A stretch of 64,000 nucleotides of DNA. It comes from Nansenia antarctica (Eukaryota > Chordata > Actinopteri > Argentiniformes > Microstomatidae). A program made the translations under genes and the position numbers. The notes beneath the pieces are model-generated. The model was not told the DNA's origin. It saw nothing but the letters and a program-made list of their open reading frames with translations, and ran no database searches. The first letter of the stretch is position 1; each line of letters begins with the position of its first letter. Positions 26,631 through 40,986 of this stretch are shown piece after piece. The DNA is taken from the NCBI GenBank assembly GCA_963989245.1, contig OZ022342.1:19679868-19743867 (forward strand). The letters run 5' to 3'.

Positions 26631-29600
26631 TATAATAACTTTTAAAATTATTATTATTATTATTATTATTATTATTGTATGCTATTCATTATTTATACGG
26701 TCCAAACTATAGATGTCATGCTCTATTAACTCTCAAGGCTTTTCAAAGTCAGCTTCTTGGTGAACAGAACTATGCATATTTCTAAATGTCTGAGGCGAAA
26801 TTAAAATAATAATTGTCTTTGTTTATCTAAACGGAATACTTAACATGATCTCTCTCTTAATGTGAGCAGATAAATATAACATCTCTTGAAGAGGATGATG
26901 GTATTATATTGTATATTATATTAGGCTATATTATGTATGCGTTTTTCAAGTTTCCTAGCAGATTATGTCTCGAGTCTCGACTCTGATGTTATTTACTCCA
27001 TTTCAATCGAAAATCATCATGCATATTTTCATGTTTTTTATTGAAATGTAACATGGGCTACGACGGATACGGATCTGTGGTGCGTAAATACTTGGAACAT
27101 ATTTGGAAGAGTTTTGGCCAATGCATTTGTTGTAGGCTCCATTGAACGATTATCATAAAAAAAAAACAAGATGCAAATAGCATAGGTATTTCATTTGGAA
27201 CAGCATTTTACCTCATTCGGAGTAGTGGCTCCGTTGTTCACTAGCTGACTGTGGTCGTGTTCTCTCCAACCCGATGTGGGGTAGTCTGCGCTCTTGGCGT
27301 TATTTTGTGGAGTTACCGTTATCGGACTGCATGACTTTAAAAACATGAAATCGCTCTTGGATGATTCCGGGGTCAGACACATCTTGTAGCAGTATGCCTG
27401 AGAAAGGGGGCCGTTGACATTCGCCTCCACGCAGTTGGTGGATCCTTTAGTGCCTGTGGATATATGCACGTTTAAGTTGGACTTCTTGAACACATCAGTG
27501 GTAGACTCGTCCTCTGACTGAAACCCGCAGCACCACCCACCGTGAGGGAAGTTGTATCCCTGAATGGAATGTCTGTCTCTGTCCCTGTGTCCCTTTATCG
27601 TAGCCAGGACAATAATAGCCAGCAGAAACGTGAACGAGATGGCGCCCAGAGACACTATTAAGTACAGCGTGAGGTTCGAGCGGTACTGCGGGCTCAGCGA
27701 GAGGTCGCCGAAATCAGGCTGCGATTCTGGCACGCTGTCAACAACTGACAGGATGATGGAGACTGTGGCCGAAAGGGGCGGCTGACCGTTGTCCTTGACC
27801 AGGACGACCAGCATTTGCCTTATGGGGTCTTTATCCACCAATCGGCGAATCGTCCTGATTTCGCCCGTGTACAGGGCGACACTGAACAAGCTCGGGTCTG
27901 TCGCCTGGAGCACCTGGTAGAAAAGACGCGAGTTTTGTCCCGCGTCTGAGTCCATCGCAGTGATCTCCGCCACAAGGTAACCAGCGTCTACCGACCTGGA
28001 CACTACTTCAGTCGCCGCCGTGCCATTGTGGGGTACAGGCGATAAGATGACCGGTGCGTTGTCATTTTGGTCTAAAATAAAGACATTCACAGTAACATTT
28101 GTGCTGAGGGGCGGGAAGCCAGCATCTTGTGCTTGGACCAGAATCTTAAAGTTTCTTAGCTGTTCATGGTCAAAAGATCGCAGTGCGTAAATATTTCCGT
28201 TATCCGAGTTTATGGAGACGTAGGTGGATACTGACATCCCCTGTATGTCACCTTCCAGAATAGAGTAGGAGAGATACGCGTTTTGGTCCGAATCTGGATC
28301 CAGGGCAGTAACTGAGCAAATAGAGGCTCCTGGTGCATTATTCTCAGACAAATATACTGTGTATGATGGCTGCTTGAATCGGGGTGCGTTATCATTCATG
28401 TCTGACACTTGAACTAAAATAGTTGTCCTGGTGAATAGGGGAGGCGCGCCCATATCTCTGGCGGTGAGAGTGATGTTATACTCAGGCACAGTCTCCCTGT
28501 CCAGAAAATCACACGTAACCAAAGTGTAATAGTTCTTAAAAGAGGAATGGAGCTGGAACGGGACATGATGCGGGATTTCACAGTCAACATTCCCGTTTTC
28601 ACCGGAGTCCCGGTCCATGACGCTGATGACCGCTATCACAGTCCCCGGAGGTGCGTCCTCTTGGACGGGTGTGGACACTGACGTCAAGATAACCTCTGGA
28701 AGGTTGTCATTCACATCTAAGACATTTACCAACACTTTGCAGTGAACGGCCACTGCCGAGGGTCCCTTGTCTTTAGCTTGAACATATATCTCATGCATCC
28801 TGGCCTTTTCGTAATCTATGGGCCCTTTCACTTTGATCTCTCCAGTACGGGGGTCGACGTGGAAAAGCTCGCGCACCTTTATAGGAGCATGTCCGCTGAA
28901 GGAGTATGTGATATCCGCGTTAGGTCCCTCATCCAAATCGGACGCATTGAGTTGAATGACAACGGTGCCTTTAGGTGCATTTTCGACAAGCCTCACTCTG
29001 TAGAAAGACTGGTCGAACACTGGCGCGTTGTCATTAGCATCCAGAACTGTTATATTGATTTGCGCTGTCCCGGATTTTTCAGGCGCACCTCCATCCACAG
29101 CTGTCAACACCATTTGGTGCGTCCTCTGCTGCTCTCTGTCCAGCGGGCTCTCCAGGACCAACTCCGCAAACTTACTACCGTCGCTGCGCGTCTGAATGTC
29201 CAAGACGAAATGTTCGTTAACGCTCAACAAATACGAGCGGAGAGCATTGCTGCCAACGTCCAAGTCCTGCGCGCTCTCCAGCGGGAAGCGGGACCCGGGC
29301 ACCGCCGACTCGGATATATCCAAATTAAACTCGCTCCACGAAAAACTGGGAGAGTAATCATTCACATCTAAAATCTCGACCTCTACCCGGTACAGTTCTA
29401 AAGGGTTTTCGATTACCACTTGCAAATGGAAAGAGCAAGATTGACTCTGTTCACAAAGTTCCTCGCGATCAATTCTTTCATTCACGAATAAAATACCGTT
29501 TTCTAAATTCACCTCCAGATATTGCTTTTTTGCACCTGAAACAATTCTGAATCTGCGCGCAGAGAGTCTCTCAACGTCTAAACCCAGGTCCTCTGCAATA

Positions 29601-29746
29601 TTTCCAACAAAAGCCCCATGTTCCAGCTCCTCTGGGATTGAATAGCGAATCTGCGCCAAAACTAAATCCAGGACACATGCAATGAGCGCAAGGCATGTCA
29701 CCTGCCACGTCCCCGCCAACCGTCTCTTCGCGCCTCGGATGTCCAT
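24530..29746 (-). CDS. Clustered-type protocadherin, two coding exons
   Basis: Exon 1 (29746-27212) encodes 845 residues: signal peptide, six EC repeats (QIRYSIPEELEHGAFVGN onward), membrane segment about 695-718, and a tail with SEDESTTDVFKK and YCYKMCLTPESSKSDFMFLK, a hallmark of clustered protocadherins. It ends at donor GAG|GTAAAA in phase 0. Exon 2 (24787-24530) starts after an ATAAG acceptor in the same phase and adds 85 residues (PPPDYQHNVYIPGTPSG, STFGKKKRFI, DPREDGLINDFFK). Exon 2 echoes the shared constant-region motifs PDYRQNVYIPGS of gamma and FITFGKK of alpha protocadherins. The total is about 930 residues. The EC1-EC2 linker reads DVNDYSP instead of DxNDNAP. The joining of the two exons is inferred from phase and motif content. 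A GTG six bases upstream of the ATG is not taken as the start. Confidence 0.85.
24788..27211. other. Protocadherin intron with several microsatellites
   Basis: It contains (GT)n at about 25404-25448, (TA)n at 26221-26252, a longer (TA)n at about 26548-26626 and (TTA)n at about 26648-26677. No additional exon recognised. Confidence 0.5.
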
Positions 29747-29974
29747 CTCCACGACGCACAGCCAGCGCTAGTTTACAATCAGAATCGCGCGCTCCATAAC
29801 CGAACACTATCCTGCTAGGCAGGGTATCAGTTAAACACCGCGTAAATCAACTCAAAAGTACTTTGGACACAAATTCTACAAAATAAAAAACGATGTAGTG
29901 CATGAACAAACTCACAGCATCCACAACTTGACATGGATGGAGCCGATGCGCTCGTTCCGAGTGAGTGCCTATGA

Positions 29975-30180
<206 letters not shown>

Positions 30181-31027
30181 TTATTTATTTATTGGCTCAA
30201 TCCCAGTATTCCGATAGGGACAGGCGACATCTGCTGTGATTCCAGTTTGAGAACCATACACCATAATCTTTCGCACTACTCAAACATGCGACAGTTTATC
30301 TTTATCACAGTTTCAACGGAATGGGTGACAAATTATCTTATTCCAAATACATGACATACACAATATCACATGAAGTTCACAATGAACACGTTGTTTCGCT
30401 TCTTGCCTTATTTATATGGACAACGTGTCCACATTTTTCAAAGACTGCAGACCTATTCGTATGTTTAAAATATTTAAATATGTATTCGTGTAAGAAACTG
30501 CATCTAAACACCCGTTAGTCCATATCCGTGCGTATTAAGAGAGATGGAGCTCAGTGTCTCTCACCGGAGAGAGGTCATCCTCTCATCACTCCATCACAGT
30601 CCACCCGCCTGCTCTAAAAACGCCCCAATCCCCTGGCTTGTTTTAAATAAGCTGAAAACACAATCTGTCTACCGGAATGAAACCACAGCAGATGGCGAGG
30701 CTTTCCGTGCGCTCGTGCTCTTTTTAATTAATGGAGTGGGGATTAGAGGGCAGTTATCCGGGATCATTAGCGAACAGAGAAATTACGATGTTTTGCGAGG
30801 GAATAATCCAGCGGCTATATCCGTGGGATGCACATGTGGTTTTCTCTGGTGCATTTACATTGACCTGCTTTCTACTGCCTTAAGTGCATTCTTAGCGACA
30901 TTTACCCAAAGCGGAAACATAACTTCACTGCTAAGTGGCTGTCGGTATCGGGACAAACACATTTACGGATAAAAAATAATAATACAAAGGGCTTAGTCTA
31001 CACCCCCCCCCCCCCCCATCCCCTTCA

Positions 31028-31086
<59 letters not shown>

Positions 31087-31695
31087 GTGATCTTTAATTA
31101 CTGCAAAGCTCTAAAGCTGCAGTTGTAAATGCAGTTTAAGTAGGAGTATATATAGTAGGCGTGTTTAATATCAGAGTGTATCTGTTTTCGAAGTAAAACT
31201 TCAGACATCTGTAAGAAATGAGGCCTACTATGAAATGCCCCATGTCAAATGAAACGAATAGGCCTAGTTTTCTGTCACTTATATAAGTTGTCAATAATGA
31301 TTCCAACTGTTGTCGTGCATCGTGTCTGTGTCACCTGCTAATACCAGTGAAAAAAATATATTGTGGGAATTGGGAAATGCGAGGGGGCTGGAAATCATAT
31401 CCCTGCGCCACCTGGCGTATCAAAGCAAAGAAGCACGTTTACCTTTCATGAAACCTGCGGTGCTCAGTGGTACTCGCAGTTGGGTGTAGGCCAAGCGGTA
31501 ACTGTGAAATTATTCTGTGGGCCAGTAGAGGGAGGCAGAGACTTTCGATTAGCTTGATTAATCTGAATCTATGGGAAACTCTCTCTCCCTCTCTTGGGGT
31601 GTGGAGATGGGGCAGGGTGCCACAGACAGGGAATGTCAGGAATGCCAATGGAATTTGGGCACTGCCCCCCCCCCCACACACACACACACACACAC

Positions 31696-31747
<52 letters not shown>

Positions 31748-31909
31748 ACATACACACCACACATACACAGAGCACATGTACAAACAATTCTGAGATCAAG
31801 CAAGCATACATGTAGTGTTAGGACTACGCCCACTATCAATCAAGATAATGCCTGAACAAACTTGTTTGTGAACTTTATGAGGTGTGTGTGTGTGTGTGTG
31901 TGTGTATCT

Positions 31910-31997
<88 letters not shown>

Positions 31998-33302
31998 GAG
32001 GGAGAGAGACAGAGACAAGGACAGTGAAAGGGACTTAGGATTCATAGGACTTAGGGCTCTTCATTATTTCAATAAGTAAAACCTTCATTTTAGAGGAGGG
32101 TTGTCTTACGGAGAGGAGGCGAGGAAGAGCAAGGAGGGGGAGAGGCAGCAGGACCAGGGCAAGAGAAGGACAGTGAATGATGGTGGGAGAAAGGGGTAGA
32201 TAACGACCAAAGGGCCAGATTATGGGAGAGGGAGTGGGAAAATGAAAGGTGGGGGTTGAGGTGGATGAGGGTAGAGGACGATACAAGCAGCCACAGCACC
32301 TGTTACTCAGCTGTGTAAACGTGTGGATTCCCACCGAAAAAAGGACAGACACATAAATAGGAAACTGGTTGAGCGCAGCTATCTGTCTCACCCCCTGACA
32401 CAGCCAAGTCTTACATACTATGATGACAGAGAGCATGATGGTGGATGCATTCAAAACCCATATGTGTTACACATATGTTGAACACATATGTTAAACAATG
32501 TCCTTAAATACACTCTGGTAAAGATACAATACAAATACAACGAAAGGTAAGAGTATGATATTTAAACAGTATAATATTTTTAAAGGGGTGTGTATTTAAA
32601 AATGGTGCAGCTTGCAGCATTACAGTCGATTTAATGGTAACACTTGCAATTCAGTGTGCAATTCCACCGTGTCCCTCATAGTGGCAGCACTAATACCTGA
32701 TTCATTGTAGTATTGAATGTTCAATTGTTTGTGCGTACAACACTCCAATGCAGGTCCTGTAATGCCTCTAGAGCAACACAGCCAGTCTTTGACACTAAGA
32801 TATTCACAAGAACTCTGTTCAAGGCCGAATACAATCCAAGGCCAAATGCTCACCTGTCATCTGGTGTCCTGACCCCCCCCCCTCCCCCCCGTGTGTGTAA
32901 GTATGTGAGCAGTACAAAATGGCTCTTAATCTTTTTTTATGATATGGCACTTGTATACCAACACAGAGCATACAGTAGGAGGACATGGTCTCCCACTATG
33001 TATGGCACGAAACTCAAAGTCCTGTGTTCCTCCGCAGACAATGTCTTCATAGATGTCGACATATTTCCCACTGTGATCTCACAGTGTGCCAGAAGTCTCT
33101 CAGTGCTATTAGTTTATTTTAATTTGTTAGTTTTGTCAGACCATAAAAAAGTAGTTTCATCTACCATCCTACGCAAGGATCTGTTGATTTTATCTATCTT
33201 GAGTCCATTTGAGTCCACACAGTCACATGATTTACTATCTTGAAGGTTGAAACAACCTTGAAACAACCAAAGCAGTAAATCATAGCATTGTGTTACTCTG
33301 GC

Positions 33303-33335
<33 letters not shown>

Positions 33336-33336
33336 T

Positions 33337-33391
<55 letters not shown>

Positions 33392-33404
33392 CATGCGTGC
33401 ATGC

Positions 33405-33440
<36 letters not shown>

Positions 33441-34240
33441 ACGTGTGATGTGTTTCTCTGAAGACCTGCATTCTACTATATCTATGCATTTATTTTGCGT
33501 ATGTTCCCCTCCTATTACCTACTTGGATGTGTCGTCCTATAAAAGGCTTTGTTCTACCAAAGAACACATGCAGCACTGGCTACAGAACAGCTCAACTCGG
33601 CCCAACAACTCCAGAGCCCAGCATCAGAATACCTTTCCTCAGTAGAACGAAGGACCACAACACCAATAAAAAGCACAAGGCGAAACCTTACTCCACAACA
33701 AAGGTCCTTACGGTAACCTCACAGAGCAGTGCAGTTCCACAACACAACCCTACATCCCAGCAGCATGGCACAACTTCCTTTATGAAGGTGGGAGCCAATA
33801 GCTCTTGGCCAATCATGTCGTGGCTCTAATAAGACATGACTGACAGGAGCCTTCCTTGCCAAGACCCGACAGAGTCAAGGAATTCAAGCTGCCAGAGTAC
33901 GTGCCTGTCTGAATGTTAAACACATTTTCCGCAAAGCTGAAAGAAACCTCTACCATTTATTACCAATTCATAAAATGCTTCTTTTCCTTTGCCTTTTCGT
34001 TTGAACTTAGTCCAACAGATAAATAGCAAACATGTGAAATGGGTCCAGTGTATAGGGTTCTGGTTCCTGTCTTCAAGGGTGTTTTTGATCAGTGGAGCTT
34101 ATTCCTGTTGTCATGGTCATGCAGAGACAAACGCACAATTCACCACACATGGTCGACCAACGCATTTCATATCTCACAATATCTTACAATTTATCATCCA
34201 TATGCTGCCTGTTTGACTCTTAAGGCCTAGTCCAAAGTTC

Positions 34241-34354
<114 letters not shown>

Positions 34355-34851
34355 TGTGCATGTGTGTGGTGACCCTGAGGACAGGTCTGTTAAAAGATGA
34401 TTGATAAGCCAATTGACAAGTCTGTGTTTCAGGACAAGAAAGAGGTGTTCAGGACTTGAGTCAATTGATGCATCGGGTACTTTTAGTCCATCTCTTTCAG
34501 CTCTCGCAAGACCCTGTTTCCCTGTACCTCATTATGTCTATCTCTCTCTTACTTGTTCAGCTCACCCCGTCACTCTCGGCTGCTAATCTATTCCAGAGAA
34601 AAGGCTGCCATGGAAAATGCATAACAAGTGCACATACTTCTCCTTGAGCCAAGAGTGAAATAACAAGGGGAAGGGAAAATGGGAGTGGGGGACAGACAGA
34701 AGGGGTGGAAGAGAGAGAAATTGTTTATTCTAACTCAAAGTTTGGTCTTTTGTTGTGGTGGGGACCTGTCTTATATTAGAAGTCTGAACTGCCTTCAAAG
34801 TCTGGAAAGACAGAGGATGAGCCAAGACAGACTGTCTGAGAGTCTGAGAGT

Positions 34852-34949
<98 letters not shown>

Positions 34950-36068
34950 CGAGAGCGAGAGCGAGGGAGGGAGACAGAGAGACAGACAGAGAGAGAGACT
35001 GGTCAATGTATCCCAAAAGCTACCCTGAAACACTGCTTTGGCACACTGATAAACTCAGCAAGGTAATATGTAGATTTAAAAATAGGTTACAGTCCTGAGA
35101 TGATAGACTTCTAACATCACAATACCTTTTCGAAAACATTTGTAAGACATACAACTCTACTTTGAGACGTAGAGGCTTGTAACACAGTGAGGAAGCTTAC
35201 ACACATTCACCTTAAAAAGCACATTCATCACTCTTTACACAGTGGAATTGGAGCTTGTTTAAAATGGGTCCAGTTTTCCATTGTTTTTTCATATTTCAAC
35301 ATTTCAAAAATAACAATGTCTGGGGCGGGGGACCTCTAGTGAACAGACACAGAGACAAACAGAGCAGGCGAGACAAGGGGGAGACGTATCATTTGTTCGC
35401 TGGGACAAAAGGTTGTCCAACCACAGCACAGGTGTCAGGTAGAAGCATGACAACCCAAATGAAAGAAGACAGAACGCGGGTAGATGGTGCCAGGCTCAGT
35501 ACCATGAATCAGGTCAGTTCAGCCAGGCCCAGCAGCCTCATATGGAACCTGTTAAGCCCATGAATCTCACAATGCTCACTGTTCTGCTGCTGTTCCTGGT
35601 GGTTATGGTGGTGTGGAGGGTATGCGATTATACACATGCCATTATTTAATCTTACTCACATTACTGAGCATAACTTATGGTCTCATTTAAACAAAGATCA
35701 TACATGGATCATACAAACATACCAGTTAGTTATTTACTGTATAAGGGTAATGGCTTTATGTTTATCACATTATAGAGAAACCTGTTAGAACATGACATGT
35801 ACATTTATCTAAGTCTTATAATACATTATGACATGAGATGTGTATGAGGTCAACACATTATGTTTTACTTTTTAAACGCATTATAGTACGGACTTTGAAA
35901 AAGACACCCTTGTCCTTTTTCTCACCTCAAACTCTAAATGGAGTGTTATCACAAACTCAGCTATGTTAAAACAAAAACAAAAAAAACTGCTACCATAGTG
36001 ACCCTGATTTAGTGTCATATAGCTGCCAGCTATAATAGTTTATTACTTTATTATCACCAAAATAACAA

Positions 36069-36205
<137 letters not shown>

Positions 36206-36611
36206 AGGGAGAGAGAGAGATCGATAGAGATAGAGAGAGAGAGACAGAGAGGGAGAGAGGGAGAGAGAGAGAGAGGAGGGGGGAGGGAGAGAGTGAGGGG
36301 AGGTGGGGGGCTATGGTTGGCTGACCATTAGTCTGCGGTTCTACAGCGGTGAGGGAGTGAGGAGCTGGCGGTGTAGTTAAATCCCTGAGAAATGTTCATT
36401 TTGGATCCCCTTCTTTGCTTACATACCTTATGCACACCCTCCCCCTCATTTCCAATTTTCTCATTCTCTTGACTTTTCCATTATGTATTTCATAATTTAA
36501 ATGGAACTTACATGAGAGGCCAGCCTTATATGGTCCAACTCTGCACATGATGAAATGAGCAACACGTTTTTTTGTTATAGCATTTTGGTGCCATGTGGGG
36601 CAGGGGGGTGT

Positions 36612-36789
<178 letters not shown>

Positions 36790-37747
36790 ATGCAGGTGCA
36801 TGGTATCCGAACTGGAAGGGAGTCCTCACTTTCTGTAACACTTGTAAGCAAATGCAAAACCAAAGTAGACTGTCTGATAGCTTATCTAGGATAGTGCATG
36901 TTCAAGGGGGCGTTTGTTTCGCACCGTGACGGTGCGGTCAGCCAGCAGTGTCACTGCTGTCAAATCATTTTCACCCCAGCATTATAGTCATCTCTGCAGA
37001 CTGCAGTCCATGGAGTACCGGGAATTCTGAAGCTCTCTATGGGATGCTGCTGTTGCCTCCTTTGCACGTTCATATGACATAATCCATCGCCTTTCTACAG
37101 GGCTAATTGCAATGACGGAACTACTCGGGACCACCTATATCATCACGGGGGTCCCACCAGGCGCCTGCTACCTACACCTACCCCGCCTGCACTCCCCACG
37201 TGCCCGTCTCTCACTCCCTCAGCGCAGCAGACGCCCGGCCGTCCCACTGGAGATGGACGTTTGAACGACCGTGACAGCTCACTTGACCATGACCTCTCAT
37301 AAAAGGAAAAAGTGACATGATAGAGGGAAAAGAAGATCATAGGAGCATGCATATGTGGGCAATGGCAATAATAGTTGACAAGTTCAACTGAGTTGAGCAT
37401 CTTCATTGGAATGTAGCCTTGCCTACAGATTATCTGTTCAGAATGCAACATCTGTAGCCTATTACCTGTCTTCGTATAGGCTATTTAACAGGTAGAGTTA
37501 GTAGGTCAAACCTGCGAAAAGATCATGTCATCCTTTGGAGAATAGAGGTGCTGCCTGGCCAGGACATTATAGGCTGCAGCAAGCGCGCGCTGGCTGTATA
37601 ACGGTAACATCATCTTTGCATAGCAAACCCATTCACCTCCGCCAGCGTTCAAACCCGATGTGCCCGGTGTGCGCTGCCGATGCCCCCGCAGGAGTTGTTG
37701 ACGTCTCCCGATCCCTCTTCCAACGGACGGATTACAGTCAGCGCCGG

Positions 37748-37797
37748 CGAGACCCCCGGTAACGGTGAGACCCCCGGCGAGACCCCCGGTAACGGTG
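37748..37797 (+). repeat. Short GC-rich direct repeat in fgf18 leader region
   Basis: The unit GCGAGACCCCCGGTAACGGT occurs at about 37748-37767 and 37778-37797, with a partial GAGACCCCCG copy between. It lies just upstream of the fgf18 ATG (37845), probably in the 5' UTR. Confidence 0.75.
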
Positions 37798-37844
37798 CCT
37801 GACTTTCCCTGGCCCGGATAGCTGCTCGGGACGGCGGCGGTGGG

Positions 37845-40185
37845 ATGAGAACCCTCCTCCTCTCTACACTGGTCGTGTTGTAAGTGAAATGTGCCTTAAA
37901 CTCTGCAGCTTTCTGGAGTGAAACGAATGGAGTTTACGTTAGCCTTCGGACTTAATATCCCCTGACAACGGCAGTTGTCTTTGACATACACTATGTGTGC
38001 CTCAGCTCAGACCCCCCTCTCCCACCTCCCTGTCAGTCTGTCTTTTAACCAATTCTATTAATCGTCTACACTACTAAGCCTTTGTCGTGCAACACACTTC
38101 TGTTTCTGCTTGCAAACTATCCCTGGCTGTCACTCCCCATTAGGATCCTGCATCTTTCATACTTACTGTCGGATTCGCAAACAGGCAGAGATCACCTCTG
38201 ATTTGACCCCCACGGTTTCTTCAGAGGTAACACAGAGGTAAAACTAAAAGTGGTGCAGAGAGCATAAGTGGAGCAAACATCTGTGTCTGCTTTGGGCCAG
38301 CTGTAGGCTGCGTTCCAGGCATCTCTACTACATCTGGACAGCACAGGGGGTAAGGGGGTCCCCTAATGAGCACACGGCCGGGCCGGGGGGCATGTGGTGG
38401 AGATGAAACACTTTTCTATTGCTAACGTCTCTCAGTCTCTCCTGCTTCTCTCCCCCCTCTTAAATTAGAGTGGAAATCACCATTATTTATTTATGGATGT
38501 AACCGTGTTCGTACTGTAGTTATACAGAGAGGGATGAGTGCATAGTATTACAATCTTAGATGGATAGATGGATAAATGGATAGATAATTGTATACATAAG
38601 TGAATGTTGATATTTGTCTACCACATAGATAAGAGCATTGCTTTAGCTGCTCTCCCTAGATAGGGCAGAGACAGTCTGGCTGCTGTGTTTGTTGGAGTCA
38701 GGGTCTAATAATTGTTTTCCTTTTATAAGTATTATAGGGGTTGAGGAGGCTGACAATAGGCAGGAGCCAACTAAATCTAGTAGCCATTAGCCAGACTGCA
38801 TTTTTAAGATGAAAAATATGAATCATCTAATCATGTAATGATCTCAATCCAGTTCCATTTCTCCTTGTTCTCAGATCTGTCCAGGCTTTACTGGTGGTCT
38901 GCAGCCCTCTACAGGTAAATATGTGTACATGCTGAGCAGTATTTAATCAATTTGCCATTCATCCTTTGAATAAAGTAATTCTAACCCTATGCCCCTTTTT
39001 TGTGTTATGGTGATGTAGGTGTTAGCTGTAGACAATGTTAATTTTGGTGTTCATGTGGAGAATCAGACACACTTTCGAGATGCAATGAGTCGACGGCATC
39101 ACCGAGTGTACCAGCTGTATAGCAGGACGAGTGGCAAACACGTGCAGGTGATGGGGAAACGAATCAGTGCCAAGGGAGATGATGGGGACAAATATGGTAA
39201 GATATTTCTGCTTCTCGCATCTACACAAAATGACACTAATCCAAAAATGTCCAACTCCTAGACAACCAAACAATATTCCTCTTATGTTTTCTAACATACA
39301 TGAATTCTCTAAATGGTCCTCAAAAACATGGTCTTCAAAATCTAACTTAGTAGCAAACGTGCTTTGGTGTAATGATGAACAGACTCCAGAAAATGAGACA
39401 TAGTGAGGGAGGAATGAGAGTTATTGATGAGGTCATTGATTTTCCAAGTGCCCTGCTTTGTGTTCCTGTGGTTGAAAATGAAATAGGTGGCAGTTTTAGA
39501 GGGACGGGTCATGGGGGGGGGGCGGGGAAGGGGGGGGACATCATGTTATTGATTCAGTTTGACCCTTGCAGTGGGTAGGGTGATCTATTGGCATTTAAAG
39601 AGGCACAGTCTGATGTTTTACAGCAACTCCATAACCCCTCTTACAATCTGTCTCTTTGTGCTTCTGTCTCTTCACAAGCCCAGCTTGTTGCAGAGGCTGA
39701 CACCTTTGGGAGTCAGGTCAGGATCCGTGGTAAAGAGACCAACTTTTACCTCTGCATGAACCGCAGAGGCAAGCTCGTGGGCAAGGTGAGACAATGTGTG
39801 AAACTAATTCAGACTCTCATTACACTTAACACACCTGGCCAAAATTAACATGAAATATTCCAAATTATATATATTTTTGTGTGTGTCTGTATTCCAGAAG
39901 GCTAGCAATCGTAGTGCAGACTGTGTTTTCGTTGAGATGGTTTTGGAGAACCACTACACGGCACTGATGTCGGCGCGCTATTCCGGGTGGTATGTCGGCT
40001 TCACCAAGAGAGGGCGCCCTCGCCGAGGCTCCCAAACGCTACCCAACCAGCAGGACGTCCACTTCATGAAGCGCCCCCTCCCTGGGGAACAACTGGACCT
40101 GCAGCCGTTTCGTTTCACCACAGTCAGCAAGAGGAGCAAGAGAGTGAGAGGGACCAGACCCACAGGGACTAAAGCCCCTTCATAG
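37845..40185 (+). CDS. fgf18: Fibroblast growth factor 18
   Basis: There are five coding exons: 37845-37879, 38875-38914, 39019-39196, 39679-39785 and 39898-40185, all with GT-AG borders and closing phases, giving 215 residues. The protein has a hydrophobic signal peptide (MRTLLLSTLVVLSVQALLVV), then VLAVDNVNFGVHVENQT, RVYQLYSRTSGKHVQVMGKR, ADTFGSQVRIRGKETNFY, LCMNRRGKLVGK, SARYSGWYVGFTKRGRPRRG, NQQDVHFMKR and a basic tail. The LAVDN-VHVENQT start and overall match point to FGF18 within the FGF8/17/18/24 group. fgf24 is the main alternative. It is a secreted heparin-binding ligand of FGFR3/2-type receptors in skeletal and other tissues. The NYT glycosylation site of the human protein reads NHYT here and is lost, while NQT is kept. 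Linkage to fbxw11 matches human 5q35. Confidence 0.93.
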
Positions 40186-40947
40186 TCAATCCCTCTCCCA
40201 CACCACAGACCTTACCCAGACCTCCCCTCCGATAGTTAAACTGTTGGGATTTTGCTGGACGGAGCCAAGGTGAAAAGCTAATTCAGTGGTGCATGTGCAC
40301 TTAAAGACTTTGAGGTAAACAATCTGACCACATTATGTCAGTTAGCTTGTGATGTGGTGTGGTTAGTGCCGTGGAAGTGACCCAGGACGATCTAGTCCTT
40401 GTTTATTCCTCCCCCATTCAGGCCCATACCAAACAACAAGCTTTTACAAAGACTGATGAACTACAGAGCAGTGCTGAACATTTAACATACACAAAACAGC
40501 TTAACTCTATGTTCCGTACCAAAAGGACTGAAGTTCGGGAACTTCTAAAGACGAATGGACAACAGCTTTAAGTTTCATTTTCTCAAGCTTCCAAAGACTA
40601 ATTACAGCGTTCAAAACCAACAACTTTATTCACTTTTTTTTTAGCTTCCAAAGACAACTGGTTATTCAACTCAGTGACGAACACTATTGACAACTGGACT
40701 AGTGTTCATTACAGAACACAGGGGCACATCAAGGACACATCACTGTCTCTCACTTTTTGTTTTTATAACTGACTCTGGAGCTCTGTTCCTGCCTGTTCAC
40801 TCAATACATGATGCTCTAGTCAGCACAATATCTGCAGTATATCTCATGCAAATATATTTAAAAATTATTAAAATTATTTATTTAACATGTTGTAGCCATG
40901 TAGCCATTCGATGCTTACCGTAACTACTGTTGCTATGTTTGATGTCT

Positions 40948-40986
<39 letters not shown>

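Noticed and set aside
28742..29371. 209-codon plus-strand frame inside the protocadherin exon
   Set aside because: It is the antisense shadow of EC1-EC3 coding sequence with no recognisable domain.
39967..40172. Alternative open frames overlapping fgf18 exon 5 on both strands
   Set aside because: They are shadows of the FGF core coding sequence and have no independent support.
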